A stretch of 64,000 nt of DNA. Source: Amycolatopsis sp. WAC 01376. Lineage in GTDB: Bacteria > Actinomycetota > Actinomycetes > Mycobacteriales > Pseudonocardiaceae. This document shows, one piece after another, positions 33,939 to 42,988 of the stretch; positions within the stretch are counted from its first letter, which is position 1, and every line of letters begins with the position of its first letter. Under the pieces are notes generated by a model. The model made no database searches and was not told the DNA's origin. It saw nothing but the letters and a program-made list of their open reading frames with translations. The stretch lies in NCBI RefSeq assembly GCF_003947415.1, contig NZ_QHKL01000010.1, positions 124,001-188,000 on the forward strand, in the 5' to 3' direction. The position numbers and the translations under genes are program-made.

Positions 33939-34496
33939 ATGGCGCGTTTGGGAAGCCTTCTCGGGAAGGGCCGGTCGGTGCGGCCGAGTCTGCTTCCGTT
34001 GCTGGACTTGAGGTCCGCGGCGTTGACGTTGCGGTCCGGGCACGGGCTGGCCCCGACGGGGTCGGGGAGTGTCTGCTTCGTCGCGGAAGGCCGTCCTGGG
34101 CCGGGGACGGACGCGGAGATCGTCGCCGGTCTCGCCGGGGACACCGTCCGCCGCAACGTGGTCATCCACGACGCGCACGGGCGGACGATCGTGCGCTGCT
34201 GGCGGGAGAACGGCGACCTCGGCTGGCTGCTCGACGACCTCGCCGACGTCAACGAGAGCCTGGCGCAGGCAGGGTTCGCGACCTGGTTGCTGCATACGAC
34301 GGTCGACTTCGCCGAGTTGGGGGACATGCGGCATCCGAGGCTGACCATGGTCTACCGCCGGGAACGCGGCACCTTCTACCCGTACGCCCCGCGTGGGCCC
34401 CGCGGCCGGGACAGGGCGACGGAACTGAGGATCCGCTCGTCGCTGACCCGGATCGTGCCGATGGAGCCGGACATCGGCCGGTGGCACCCGGTGTGA
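33939..34496 (+). CDS. PspAB-like PspA-associated protein
   Basis: A 185-residue soluble protein. The pattern LLDLRSAALTLRSGHGLAPT, GSGSVCFVAEG, DLADVNESLAQAGF, YRRERGTFYPYAPRG and the C-terminal PMEPDIGRWHPV resembles the actinobacterial PspAB family, whose genes accompany pspA and envelope-stress genes. No pspA is in the window. GTGAGG precedes the ATG. The signalling island starts downstream. The family call is from memory of its motifs; the molecular role is not established. Confidence 0.7.
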   Translation: MARLGSLLGKGRSVRPSLLPLLDLRSAALTLRSGHGLAPTGSGSVCFVAEGRPGPGTDAEIVAGLAGDTVRRNVVIHDAHGRTIVRCWRENGDLGWLLDDLADVNESLAQAGFATWLLHTTVDFAELGDMRHPRLTMVYRRERGTFYPYAPRGPRGRDRATELRIRSSLTRIVPMEPDIGRWHPV

Positions 34497-34506
34497 CGGG
34501 TGCCGG

Positions 34507-34761
34507 TCAGCCGGGTGCGCCGCCGAGCCAGCCGCGCAGCCGTTGGACGCGCCGGTCCCGTGGGTTCCATCGGGACCGCTTGACGAAGGCCGCGCCGTCG
34601 AAATGCCGGATGGCGGTCAGGACCTCGTCGAGCAGCGAGGCGTGCGTCTCGGTTTTCGCCACGACTCTCGGCGCCCGCTCGCACTCGGCGGCGATCGATG
34701 CCCGGCGGGCGATGGCGTGCGTGCCGGGACGGCGGCGGGTTTCGCAGATCCTCGTGGTCAC
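34507..34761 (-). CDS. Possible small basic protein of unknown function
   Basis: An 84-residue Arg-rich frame (MTTRICETRRRPGTHAIARR...) with a GTG start. AAGGGGA lies about seven bases upstream, a plausible ribosome site. It ends ten bases from the convergent PspAB-like gene. I recognise no family. The codon pattern does not settle whether it is real. The rest of 34497-35015 shows nothing convincing. Confidence 0.35.
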   Translation of the reverse strand: MTTRICETRRRPGTHAIARRASIAAECERAPRVVAKTETHASLLDEVLTAIRHFDGAAFVKRSRWNPRDRRVQRLRGWLGGAPG

Positions 34762-35015
34762 GTCCCGGTCCCCTTTCCCTCGCCCCCGATCCGGTGGGCG
34801 TCACCTTCGACGATGAGGCACCGGGTGCCGTTCCGGTCACCGCCGAAGGTCGTGCCATCGAAGGCACAAAGACCTCTCTCGGTCGCCGGCCGGGTACGGC
34901 GGGTCACGGGTCGGCTTCGAAACGCCGAGTGGGGCGGAGACGGTGGGAGAATGCCCGCCGGCGTCTCGCCTCCATTTCCGGGAATCGGCGAGATCACGAT
35001 CGACGGAGAAGGTGT

Positions 35016-35696
35016 ATGCCGAACCCGACGTTCCCGCAGCCCGAGTCCCCGGCCGCGGCCCCGATCCGGGTGCTGCTCGTCGAGGACCACAAGATGGTGG
35101 CCGAAGCGCTGGGCGCGGCCTTCGAGGAATTCCCGCAGATCGACCTGGTGGCGTCGGTGGAGTCACTGGCGGGCGGGATGATCGCGGCGGAGAAGCACCT
35201 GCCCGACATCGTCCTGCTCGATCGGCGGCTGCCGGACGGCGACGGGATCGAGGCGATCGCCCGATTCCGCGCGATCTCGCCGTCGAGCAGGGTGCTCGTG
35301 CTGACCGGTGACGCGAACAGTGCCATCGTCGCCAGGATCCTGGAGGTCGGCGGGGCCGGGCTGTTGCTGAAATCCGGTCTCCTCGACGAATTGGTCACGG
35401 CGATCCGCACCGTCGCGGCGGGCGACGTGGTCATCGACCCGGAACTGCTCAGCGGCGCCTTGGCCATGCTGGCAGGGAGCACCGGCAGGCTCGGGCCGTT
35501 GCTGACCCTGCGGGAGCGGCAGGTGCTCTGCCTGATCGCGGAAGGCGCGGGAACCGATCGGATCGCCGAGGAGCTGCGGCTGGCCAGGAATACCGTGCGG
35601 AATCACGTGCAGCGGATCCTGGTGAAGACCGGCACCCATTCGAAACTCGAAGCGGTGGCCCATGCCCGCAAGAATGGCCTCCTCGAACGGCCGTAG
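35016..35696 (+). CDS. NarL/FixJ-family response regulator
   Basis: A 226-residue regulator. The receiver domain (about 17-135) has acidic pocket VEDH and phospho-acceptor Asp69 in DIVLLDRRLPDGDG. The C-terminal LuxR-type HTH is LTLRERQVLCLIAEGAGTDR, then ARNTVRNHVQRILVKTGTHSKL. AAGG precedes the ATG at 35016. The PAS histidine kinase follows after 17 bases and the large hybrid kinase after that, so this is the likely output of the cluster. Confidence 0.9.
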   Translation: MPNPTFPQPESPAAAPIRVLLVEDHKMVAEALGAAFEEFPQIDLVASVESLAGGMIAAEKHLPDIVLLDRRLPDGDGIEAIARFRAISPSSRVLVLTGDANSAIVARILEVGGAGLLLKSGLLDELVTAIRTVAAGDVVIDPELLSGALAMLAGSTGRLGPLLTLRERQVLCLIAEGAGTDRIAEELRLARNTVRNHVQRILVKTGTHSKLEAVAHARKNGLLERP

Positions 35697-35713
35697 CGGG
35701 GAGAGGTATCCGG

Positions 35714-36808
35714 GTGCCAAGCTGCACTATGGCCATGCTGCCATCGAAACGAACACCTGATCACCGCGGCGCTGTGCTGTTCGAGTTGTTCATGCACAGC
35801 GTCGTCGACTACGCCATTTACCTGCTGGACGTCGATGGTCGCGTGATCAGCTGGAATCCGGGGGCGCAACGGATCAAGGGGTATTCGGAGGACGAGATCC
35901 TCGGCCGCCATTTCTCCGTTTTCTACCCCGAGGACGACGTCGCCGCCGGTAAACCCACCTCCGAGCTGCTGATCGCCACTGAGCTGGGGAGTCATGAGGA
36001 CGAGGGATGGCGCGTCCGCCGCGGCGGTGAACGATTCTGGGCCAACACCGTGATCACCGCGTTGCGGGATGAAGAGGGCCGCCTCGCCGGTTTCGGCAAA
36101 GTGACCCGTGATCTCACCGAACGCCGGAAATCGCAGGAGGACAAAGCCGAGCGGCGACAGGCGTTCGCGCATTTGGTCCGGGCGCAAGAAACCGAACGCC
36201 GTCGTATCGCGTGGGATGTTCACGACGATTCCATCCAGTCGATGATCGCGGTGAGCATGCGGTTGCAGATGCTCGCCGCGCAACGGCGGGATTCCGCATT
36301 GAGGCAACTCGACGAAGCGATCCAAGGGGCGATCCGGCGGTTGCGGATCCTCGTGGCCCAATTGCGCCCACCCGCGCTCAACGACGACGACCTGGTCGCA
36401 TCCGTCCGCGACTATCTCGACGAGGTCGTCGCCGGCTGGGGGCTCGACTGCACGCTGCGGCACGATCTGCCGGTCCAGCCGCCGCCCGACCTCGTCGTCA
36501 CGGTCTTCCGGATCCTTCAGGAGGCGTTGGTGAACGTGCGGAAACACGCGAACGCCACCGCCGTCGTGGTTTCGCTGACGGGACAGGACGGCGGTCTGCT
36601 GGCCAAGGTCGTCGACAACGGAGACGGGATGAAGCCGGACGTCGAGAGTGCCCACGAAGTGTTGTCGGGTGAGCACATCGGAATGGCGTCGATGCGTGAA
36701 CGTGCGGAAGCGGCGCAAGGATGGTTCCGGATTTCCAGCAGGCCCGGCGAAGGGACGTCGGTGGTCTTCTGGATTCCGCTGGGCCCGGCCGGACCCGTGC
36801 GGAGATGA
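35714..36808 (+). CDS. PAS-domain sensor histidine kinase (NarL-type partner)
   Basis: A 364-residue soluble kinase. A PAS domain (about 20-140) has IYLLDVDGRVISWNPGAQRI and YSEDEILGRHFSVFYPEDD. The dimerisation helix has ETERRRIAWDVHDDSIQSM with His170 as the expected phosphorylation site, and the HATPase contains NVRKHANATAV, DNGDGM and HIGMASMRERA. GTG at 35714 is preceded by GAGAGG at the right distance. The second residue after His is Asp rather than the more common Gly of HDG. There are no membrane segments, so it senses a cytoplasmic cue through PAS. It is co-transcribed with the NarL-type regulator upstream. Confidence 0.88.
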   Translation: MPSCTMAMLPSKRTPDHRGAVLFELFMHSVVDYAIYLLDVDGRVISWNPGAQRIKGYSEDEILGRHFSVFYPEDDVAAGKPTSELLIATELGSHEDEGWRVRRGGERFWANTVITALRDEEGRLAGFGKVTRDLTERRKSQEDKAERRQAFAHLVRAQETERRRIAWDVHDDSIQSMIAVSMRLQMLAAQRRDSALRQLDEAIQGAIRRLRILVAQLRPPALNDDDLVASVRDYLDEVVAGWGLDCTLRHDLPVQPPPDLVVTVFRILQEALVNVRKHANATAVVVSLTGQDGGLLAKVVDNGDGMKPDVESAHEVLSGEHIGMASMRERAEAAQGWFRISSRPGEGTSVVFWIPLGPAGPVRR

Positions 36809-36857
36809 CGGCCGCCCCCCTGGATCCGCGGGGAGCCGGAACGAAGGAGGCACCTCG

Positions 36858-39800
36858 ATGCCGGAACCGGTGGCCAAGCGCGGGCCTAGAGACGCGGCGC
36901 GGGTGGGCGGGGCGATCGACGACGAGGGTCTGCAGCGGTTGCTGGAGGGGCTGAAAGCCGTTCGCGACGGCGATTTCAGCACCAGGCTGCCGCAGGTGGA
37001 CGACGTCCTGATGAACGAGATGGCGGTCGTCTTCAACGGGATGGTCGACCAGCTGGCGCTGTTCACCTCCGAGGTCACCCGAGTCGCCCGCGAGGTGGGG
37101 ACCGACGGGAAGCTCGGCGGGCAGGCGGCGGTGCCTTCGGTCTCGGGGACCTGGAAGGACCTCACCGATTCGGTGAACGCGATGGCGGGCAACCTCACCG
37201 GACAGGTCCGCGACATCGCCGAGGTCGCGACCGCGGTGGCGAAAGGTGATCTGTCCCAGAAGATCACCGTCGACGTCAAGGGCGAGATGCTCGAGCTGAA
37301 GAACACGATCAACACGATGGTGGATCAGTTGTCGTCGTTCGCCGATGAGGTCACGCGCGTGGCGCGCGAGGTTGGCAGCGAAGGGCGGCTGGGCGGGCAG
37401 GCGGAAGTCCCCGGTGTGGCGGGGACGTGGCGGGATCTGACGACGTCGGTGAACTTCATGGCGGGCAACCTGACCGACCAGGTGCGCTCGATCGCCGAGG
37501 TCACCACGGCGGTGGCGAAGGGTGACTTGTCGCAGAAGATCACGGTGGACGCTCGGGGCGAGATCCTGGAGTTGAAGAACACGATCAACACGATGGTGGA
37601 TCAGTTGTCGTCGTTCGCCGATGAGGTCACGCGGGTCGCGCGCGAGGTCGGTACCGAAGGCGCGCTGGGCGGGCAGGCCCAGGTGCCCGGTGTGGCGGGG
37701 ACGTGGCGGGATCTGACGACGTCGGTGAACTTCATGGCCGGCAACCTCACCGCGCAGGTGCGTTCCATCGCCCAGGTGGCCACGGCGGTGGCGAAGGGTG
37801 ACTTGTCGCAGAAGATCACGGTGGACGCTCGGGGCGAGATCCTGGAGTTGAAGAACACGATCAACACGATGGTGGATCAGCTGTCCTCGTTCGCCGATGA
37901 AGTCACGCGCGTGGCACGCGAGGTCGGCACGGAAGGACGGCTGGGCGGTCAGGCGGACGTCAAGGGTGTTTCGGGGACGTGGAAGGGCCTGACCGAGTCC
38001 GTGAACGTCATGGCCGACAACCTGACCGATCAGGTCCGCTCGATCGCCGAGGTCACCACGGCGGTGGCGAAGGGCGACCTGTCGCAGAAGATCCGCGTCG
38101 ACGCGCGCGGCGAGATCCTGGAACTCAAGGACACCATCAACACGATGGTCGGCCAGTTGTCGTCGTTCGCCGACGAGGTCACCCGGGTCGCCCGCGAGGT
38201 GGGCACCGAGGGACGGCTGGGCGGTCAGGCGGACGTCAAGGGTGTGTCGGGGACGTGGAAGAGCTTGACCGAGTCGGTCAACGTCATGGCGGACAACCTG
38301 ACCGATCAGGTGCGCTCCATCGCCCAGGTCGCGACCGCGGTCGCCAGGGGCGACCTGTCCCAGAAGATCACCGTCGAGGCCAAGGGCGAGGTCGCCGCGC
38401 TGGCACAGACGATCAACACGATGGTCGACACACTGTCCGCCTTCGCGGACGAGGTCACCCGCGTGGCGCGGGAGGTCGGCACCGAGGGCATCCTCGGCGG
38501 GCAGGCCAGGGTGCCGAACGTCGCCGGCACCTGGAAGGACCTCACCGACAACGTCAACTCGATGGCGAACAACCTCACCGGACAGGTCCGCAACATCGCC
38601 CAGGTGACCACCGCGGTCGCGCAGGGCGACCTCTCCCGCAAGATCGACGTCGACGCGCGCGGCGAGATCCTGGAGCTCAAGACCACCATCAACACGATGG
38701 TCGACCAGCTTTCCGCCTTCGCCGCGGAGGTCACGCGGGTCGCCCGCGAAGTCGGCAGTGAGGGACGGCTCGGTGGCCAGGCGGAGGTCGAAGGTGTTTC
38801 GGGCACCTGGAAGCGGCTGACGGAGAACGTCAACGAGCTGGCCGGGAACCTGACCCGCCAGGTCCGGGCGATCGCCGAGGTCACCAGCGCGGTGGCCACC
38901 GGCGACCTCACCCGGTCCATCTCCGTCGAGGCCCAGGGCGAGGTCGCGGAGCTGAAGGACAACATCAACGCGATGGTCCAGTCGCTGCGCGAGACCACGC
39001 GGGCCAACGAGGAACAGGACTGGCTCAACACCAACCTCGCCCGGATCTCGGGCCTGATGCAGGGCCACCGGGATCTGCGGGTGGTGGCCACGCTGATCAT
39101 GAACGAGCTGACCCCGTTGGTCGGCGCGCAGCACGGGACGTTGTTCCTCACCGAGATCGGCGAACATGGCACCCGGCTGCGGCTGATCACCAGCTACGGG
39201 CACAGCGAGGATCCGGACACGCCGTCGGGTTTCGCGATGGGGCAGTCGCTGATCGGGCAGGCCGCGCAGACCAAGAAACCGATCGTGGTCGACCGGACAC
39301 CGCCGGGTTTCGTGAAGATCTCGTCGAGCCTCGGCTCCGCCCCGCCGGTCACCCTGATCGTGCTGCCGATCGTCTTCGAGGACCAGGTGCTCGGCGTCAT
39401 CGAACTCGCGTCGTTCGGTGAGTTCACCGCCGTCCGCAAGGATTTCCTCGAACAGCTGATGGAGACCATCGGCGTCAACGTCAACACGATCATCGCCAAC
39501 GCGCGGACCGATTCCCTGCTGGAGGAATCCCAGCGGCTCGCACAGGAACTGCAGGCCCGCTCGGAGGAACTCCAGGCGCAGCAGGCGAAACTCCAGGTGT
39601 CGAACGCCGAACTGGAGGAGAAGGCCGAACTGCTCGCCCGGCAGAACCGCGACATCGAGGTGAAGAACTTCGAGATCGAGCAGGCACGCCAGGAGATCGA
39701 GGAACGCGCGCAGCAGCTCGCGCTGGCGTCGAAGTACAAGTCGGAGTTCCTGGCCAACATGTCGCACGAACTCCGGACGCCGTTGACCAGTCTGTTGATC

Positions 39801-41369
39801 CTCGCCGGAGTCCTGTCTCAGAACTCGACCCAGAACCTGACGCCGAAACAGGTCGAGTTCGCCAAGGTCATCCAGTCCGCGGGCACCGATCTGTTGCAGC
39901 TGATCAACGACATCCTCGACCTGTCGAAGGTCGAGGCGGGCAAGATGGACATCCACCACGAGCCGTTCCCGCTGCGTCAGTTGCTGGACTACGTCGGCAC
40001 GACGTTCCGTCCGCTGACCGCGGAGAAAGGGCTCGACTTCCAGGTCACCGTGGAACCCAACGTGCCGGAACTGCTGTTCACCGACGAGCAGCGACTGCGG
40101 CAGGTCCTGCGGAACCTGCTGTCGAACGCGGTCAAGTTCACCGAAGACGGCCGCGTCGAACTGCGGGTCAAACTGGTCGACACGATCGTTTCGCCGTCAG
40201 GCCCGCTCCCGCACGAATCGCTGGTGGCCTTCAGCGTCATCGACACCGGGATCGGGATCGCCGAGGAAAACCTCGAATCGATCTTCGGCGCCTTCCAGCA
40301 GGCCGACGGCACCACCAGCCGCAAGTACGGCGGCACCGGGCTCGGCCTGTCGATCAGCCGTGAGGTCGCCTACCTGCTCGGCGGCGAGATCCGGGCGGAC
40401 AGCGCGCTGGGAACGGGCAGCACGTTCACCCTCTACCTGCCGGTCGCGAGGTTCGCCATGGCAGCCGGTTCCGAAGATGCCACGGCGTCCACAGTGGACA
40501 CCGGCGGCGCGGAACAACGGGTACTGGTGGTGGAGACCGAGCAGAACAGCCTGCTGACCCTGCTCGCCCGCGGTGTCGCGGCCGACGTCGCGGACAGTCA
40601 CGGTTCGGTCCAGGTCAAGGCGGTGTCCGATCCGGCGGAAGCGTTCGAGGAGCTGAAGCGCGACAGCTACCGCTGCGTCGTGCTCGACACCAGCATCCCC
40701 GGGACGAGCGCGTTGACGTTCCTCAAACGGCTCGCCGAGGGCCCGGATCCGGTCGAAGTCCCCGTGCTGGCGTACGCGACCCGCAAGCTCAGCGCCGCGC
40801 AGGAACGGTTGCTGCACGGGCACGCGCGGGTGCATCCGGTCGAACTGCTGCCGTCGCTGGACATGCTGCGGGAGCGCATCATGCTGCACATCTCGGCGAG
40901 CGAACTCGAAGGCATCCTGCCGCTGATGCACCAGCCCGAGGTGAGCCCGGAGGAGACGGCTCAGGCCACCGAACCGCCCGCCGGACCACCTCGGCTGCGG
41001 GGGCGCAAGGTCCTGCTCGTCGACGACGACGCCCGCAACGTGTTCGCGATCTCCGGGATGCTCGAACTGCACGGCCTCTCGGTGGTGCACGCGCCCAACG
41101 GCCGCAAAGGCATCGAGGAATTGCTGGCCGACGACGGCATCGACCTGATCCTGATGGACGTGATGATGCCGGAGATGGACGGCCACGCGACGACGGCCGC
41201 GATCCGCGAGATGCCGAGGTTCGCCGGCCTGCCGATCATCACGGTGACCGCGAAGGCGATGGAAGGGGATCGCGAGAAGAGCCTCGCCGCCGGGGCGAGC
41301 GACTACGTCACCAAACCCGTGAACGCGGAGGAACTGCTGACCTGTATGGAACGCTGGCTCGCGGACTGA
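36858..41369 (+). CDS. Soluble hybrid histidine kinase with eight HAMP units, GAF and receiver
   Basis: A 1503-residue cytoplasmic hybrid kinase without membrane segments. Residues about 30-730 are HAMP-type repeats of 92 residues, each with AVAKGDLSQKI, NTINTMVDQLSSFADEV, TRVAREVGTEG and GTWK-LT. There is one degenerate unit, six full ones and a terminal half. A GAF domain (about 727-890) and coiled coil follow, then HisKA with His970 in NMSHELRTPLTSL and a HATPase (NLLSNAVKF, DTGIGIAEEN, GTGLGLSI). A degenerate receiver (about 1216-1345) and a true receiver with Asp1434 in LILMDVMMPEMDG end the protein. The HAMP array resembles fungal group III (Nik1/Os-1) kinases. AGGAGG precedes the ATG. 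It follows the PAS kinase by 49 bases. Confidence 0.92.
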   Translation: MPEPVAKRGPRDAARVGGAIDDEGLQRLLEGLKAVRDGDFSTRLPQVDDVLMNEMAVVFNGMVDQLALFTSEVTRVAREVGTDGKLGGQAAVPSVSGTWKDLTDSVNAMAGNLTGQVRDIAEVATAVAKGDLSQKITVDVKGEMLELKNTINTMVDQLSSFADEVTRVAREVGSEGRLGGQAEVPGVAGTWRDLTTSVNFMAGNLTDQVRSIAEVTTAVAKGDLSQKITVDARGEILELKNTINTMVDQLSSFADEVTRVAREVGTEGALGGQAQVPGVAGTWRDLTTSVNFMAGNLTAQVRSIAQVATAVAKGDLSQKITVDARGEILELKNTINTMVDQLSSFADEVTRVAREVGTEGRLGGQADVKGVSGTWKGLTESVNVMADNLTDQVRSIAEVTTAVAKGDLSQKIRVDARGEILELKDTINTMVGQLSSFADEVTRVAREVGTEGRLGGQADVKGVSGTWKSLTESVNVMADNLTDQVRSIAQVATAVARGDLSQKITVEAKGEVAALAQTINTMVDTLSAFADEVTRVAREVGTEGILGGQARVPNVAGTWKDLTDNVNSMANNLTGQVRNIAQVTTAVAQGDLSRKIDVDARGEILELKTTINTMVDQLSAFAAEVTRVAREVGSEGRLGGQAEVEGVSGTWKRLTENVNELAGNLTRQVRAIAEVTSAVATGDLTRSISVEAQGEVAELKDNINAMVQSLRETTRANEEQDWLNTNLARISGLMQGHRDLRVVATLIMNELTPLVGAQHGTLFLTEIGEHGTRLRLITSYGHSEDPDTPSGFAMGQSLIGQAAQTKKPIVVDRTPPGFVKISSSLGSAPPVTLIVLPIVFEDQVLGVIELASFGEFTAVRKDFLEQLMETIGVNVNTIIANARTDSLLEESQRLAQELQARSEELQAQQAKLQVSNAELEEKAELLARQNRDIEVKNFEIEQARQEIEERAQQLALASKYKSEFLANMSHELRTPLTSLLILAGVLSQNSTQNLTPKQVEFAKVIQSAGTDLLQLINDILDLSKVEAGKMDIHHEPFPLRQLLDYVGTTFRPLTAEKGLDFQVTVEPNVPELLFTDEQRLRQVLRNLLSNAVKFTEDGRVELRVKLVDTIVSPSGPLPHESLVAFSVIDTGIGIAEENLESIFGAFQQADGTTSRKYGGTGLGLSISREVAYLLGGEIRADSALGTGSTFTLYLPVARFAMAAGSEDATASTVDTGGAEQRVLVVETEQNSLLTLLARGVAADVADSHGSVQVKAVSDPAEAFEELKRDSYRCVVLDTSIPGTSALTFLKRLAEGPDPVEVPVLAYATRKLSAAQERLLHGHARVHPVELLPSLDMLRERIMLHISASELEGILPLMHQPEVSPEETAQATEPPAGPPRLRGRKVLLVDDDARNVFAISGMLELHGLSVVHAPNGRKGIEELLADDGIDLILMDVMMPEMDGHATTAAIREMPRFAGLPIITVTAKAMEGDREKSLAAGASDYVTKPVNAEELLTCMERWLAD
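37232..38900 (+). repeat. 276-bp tandem repeats encoding the HAMP units
   Basis: Units begin near 37232, 37508, 37784, 38060, 38336, 38612 and 38888. Several stretches are identical between neighbours, for example AACACGATCAACACGATGGT and GATGAGGTCACGCG with the sequence around them in the units at 37232, 37508 and 37784. The centre of the array is much more uniform than its ends, as expected from gene conversion or unequal crossing-over. Confidence 0.85.
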
Positions 41370-41377
41370 GCCCGAGC

Positions 41378-41779
41378 TCAGGCCGTGTCGGCGCTGTTCG
41401 CGCAGAGGCGGCGGATGGCCGCGACGATCTCGGTGTTGGGGCTGCCCTTCACGAGGTACTCGGTGACGCCCGCGGAGGCCATCTGGGCGATGGACCGGGT
41501 GTCACTGTGCGCGGAGAACGCCATCAGCCGAGTGCGGGGCACCCTCCGCCGGATCTCCCGCGCCATCCACGCGCCGCCGCCACCGGGGATCCGGACGTCC
41601 AGCACGGCGACCTCCGGGGTCAGCAGTTCCGCGAGCGCGACCGCTTCACCGGCGTCCAGCGCGATGGCGACCACCTCGATGTCCGGTTCGGATTCCAGGA
41701 GCGCGCGCAACGCGTCGCCGATCACCGGGTTGTCGTCCGCGACGAGCACCCGAAGTCTGGGGGGCGGCGTTCGGTTCAT
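41378..41779 (-). CDS. Single-domain response regulator
   Basis: A 133-residue receiver with no output domain. It has LVADDNPVIGDALRALL, phospho-acceptor Asp61 in VAVLDVRIPGGGG, the conserved Ser/Thr region LMAFSAHSD and Lys in EYLVKGSP. It would relay phosphate or bind a partner, perhaps the hybrid kinase that ends nine bases away on the other strand. The ribosome site is weak, and a GTG one codon upstream is also possible. It lies downstream of the ANTAR gene on the same strand. Confidence 0.85.
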   Translation of the reverse strand: MNRTPPPRLRVLVADDNPVIGDALRALLESEPDIEVVAIALDAGEAVALAELLTPEVAVLDVRIPGGGGAWMAREIRRRVPRTRLMAFSAHSDTRSIAQMASAGVTEYLVKGSPNTEIVAAIRRLCANSADTA

Positions 41780-41850
41780 CACCCAGTCCGTGCCCGCGCG
41801 ATCTGCGGCTCCGGTGGTGGTCGCGGGCCCCCCGCCGAACTTGGCGTGAC

Positions 41851-42156
41851 TCAGCAAGACACTCGGCGATCGCCTTCGCTCGACTGGCCGACGAGCGTCT
41901 TGGCGACGTCGTGGATCTTCATGTTGTTGTTGCGGCAGAACGAGCGAAGCATTTCGAACGCCGCATCGATGTCTATCTGGTAACGCTCGGCGAGGATTCC
42001 CTTCGCCTGTTCGATGGGAAGCCGGTGATCCAGCGCGTACTGGAGTTGCTCGGCGCGGGCCCGGTAGAAGCGGATGCGGTCGCGCATGGCCACGACGTCG
42101 TCGGCCGGGTCGGGAGAGCCGGCCGGCGTGGCCGTCGAAAGCATGGTCTCGGACAT
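41851..42156 (-). CDS. ANTAR-domain protein (predicted RNA-binding antiterminator)
   Basis: A 101-residue protein. The ANTAR core covers about residues 40-92: LQYALDHRLPIEQAKGILAE, then IDIDAAFEMLRSFCRNNNMKIHDVA. ANTAR domains bind paired hairpins in mRNA and prevent termination. This one has no receiver or GAF of its own and only a short N-terminal helix, so it may be controlled by a partner such as the single-domain receiver encoded 71 bases downstream. It is divergent from the DosR-like gene. Confidence 0.85.
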   Translation of the reverse strand: MSETMLSTATPAGSPDPADDVVAMRDRIRFYRARAEQLQYALDHRLPIEQAKGILAERYQIDIDAAFEMLRSFCRNNNMKIHDVAKTLVGQSSEGDRRVSC

Positions 42157-42346
42157 GAAGTGATCGTCGCAGCGGCCTGACCGCCCCGGGAAGAACAGAA
42201 CGTCCTGACTCGAATGATGCAAATGAACCTGGTCCGGACGGCGGCAGCCACCCGAACGGGCGCCGAACAAGGCCCTTTGGCCTGTCGCAGTGACCGGCCG
42301 TGCGCCGTACGCTCTCATCCGAGGAGGGGAAACCGTGGAGGTCGGA

Positions 42347-42979
42347 ATGCTCCGGGTGTTTCTGGTCGACGATCACGAGGTGGTCCGCCGAGGCGTCGCG
42401 GACATGCTCGAGGAGGATCCGGGCCTGTGCGTTGTCGGCCAGGCCGCCACGTTTTCCCAGGCGCTGGCGAGGATCCCGGCGTTGCGGCCGGATGTAGCGG
42501 TACTCGACGTGCGGCTGCCGGACGGCAACGGTGTCGAACTCGCGCGGGAACTGCGCTCCAAGATGCCCGAACTGAAATGCCTGATGCTCACCTCCTACAC
42601 CGACGAGCAGGCGATGCTGGACGCGATCATGGCCGGCGCGAGCGGTTACGTCATCAAGGACATCCGGGGGATGGATCTGGTGGCGGCGGTCAAGGAGGTC
42701 GGCCTCGGCCGGTCGTTGCTGGACACGCGGGCCGCCGCGACGCTGATGGCGAAGTTCCGTGACGACGCCGCCAAGAAGGGGCCGCTCGCCGGGCTTTCCG
42801 ATCAGGAGCGCACGTTGCTGGAACTGATCGGTGAGGGACTGACCAACCGGCAGATCGCCGAGCGGATGTTCCTCGCGGAAAAGACCGTGAAGAACTACGT
42901 GTCGCGGTTGCTGACGAAACTGGGGATGCAGCGGCGCACCCAGGCGGCCGTGCTGGCCACCGAACTGCGGCGGCAGTGA
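42347..42979 (+). CDS. devR: DosR/DevR-like response regulator
   Basis: A 210-residue regulator very close in motif to mycobacterial DosR: LRVFLVDDHEVVRRGVADML, Asp54 in VAVLDVRLPDGNG (same residue number as in DosR), LTSYTDEQAMLDAIMAGASG, and the HTH LTNRQIAERMFLAEKTVKNY. DosR activates the dormancy regulon under hypoxia, NO or CO. The DosS-like kinase lies 1.1 kb away, with Acg- and DUF1876-type genes around it. A GTG at 42335 with GAGGAGG upstream is an alternative start. An AGGCC-CTTT-GGCCT palindrome lies at 42270-42283. Confidence 0.92.
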   Translation: MLRVFLVDDHEVVRRGVADMLEEDPGLCVVGQAATFSQALARIPALRPDVAVLDVRLPDGNGVELARELRSKMPELKCLMLTSYTDEQAMLDAIMAGASGYVIKDIRGMDLVAAVKEVGLGRSLLDTRAAATLMAKFRDDAAKKGPLAGLSDQERTLLELIGEGLTNRQIAERMFLAEKTVKNYVSRLLTKLGMQRRTQAAVLATELRRQ

Positions 42980-42988
42980 CGGCGTGCC

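Noticed and set aside
36498..39959. A 1153-codon open frame on the minus strand across the HAMP kinase
   Set aside because: It is antisense to a protein with many clear motifs, is rich in Arg, Asp, His and Leu with no recognisable domain, and owes its length to GC-rich third positions and the repeated HAMP units.
40505..40895. A second active receiver in the hybrid kinase
   Set aside because: The segment looks like a receiver but lacks the acidic pocket pair, so it is called degenerate.
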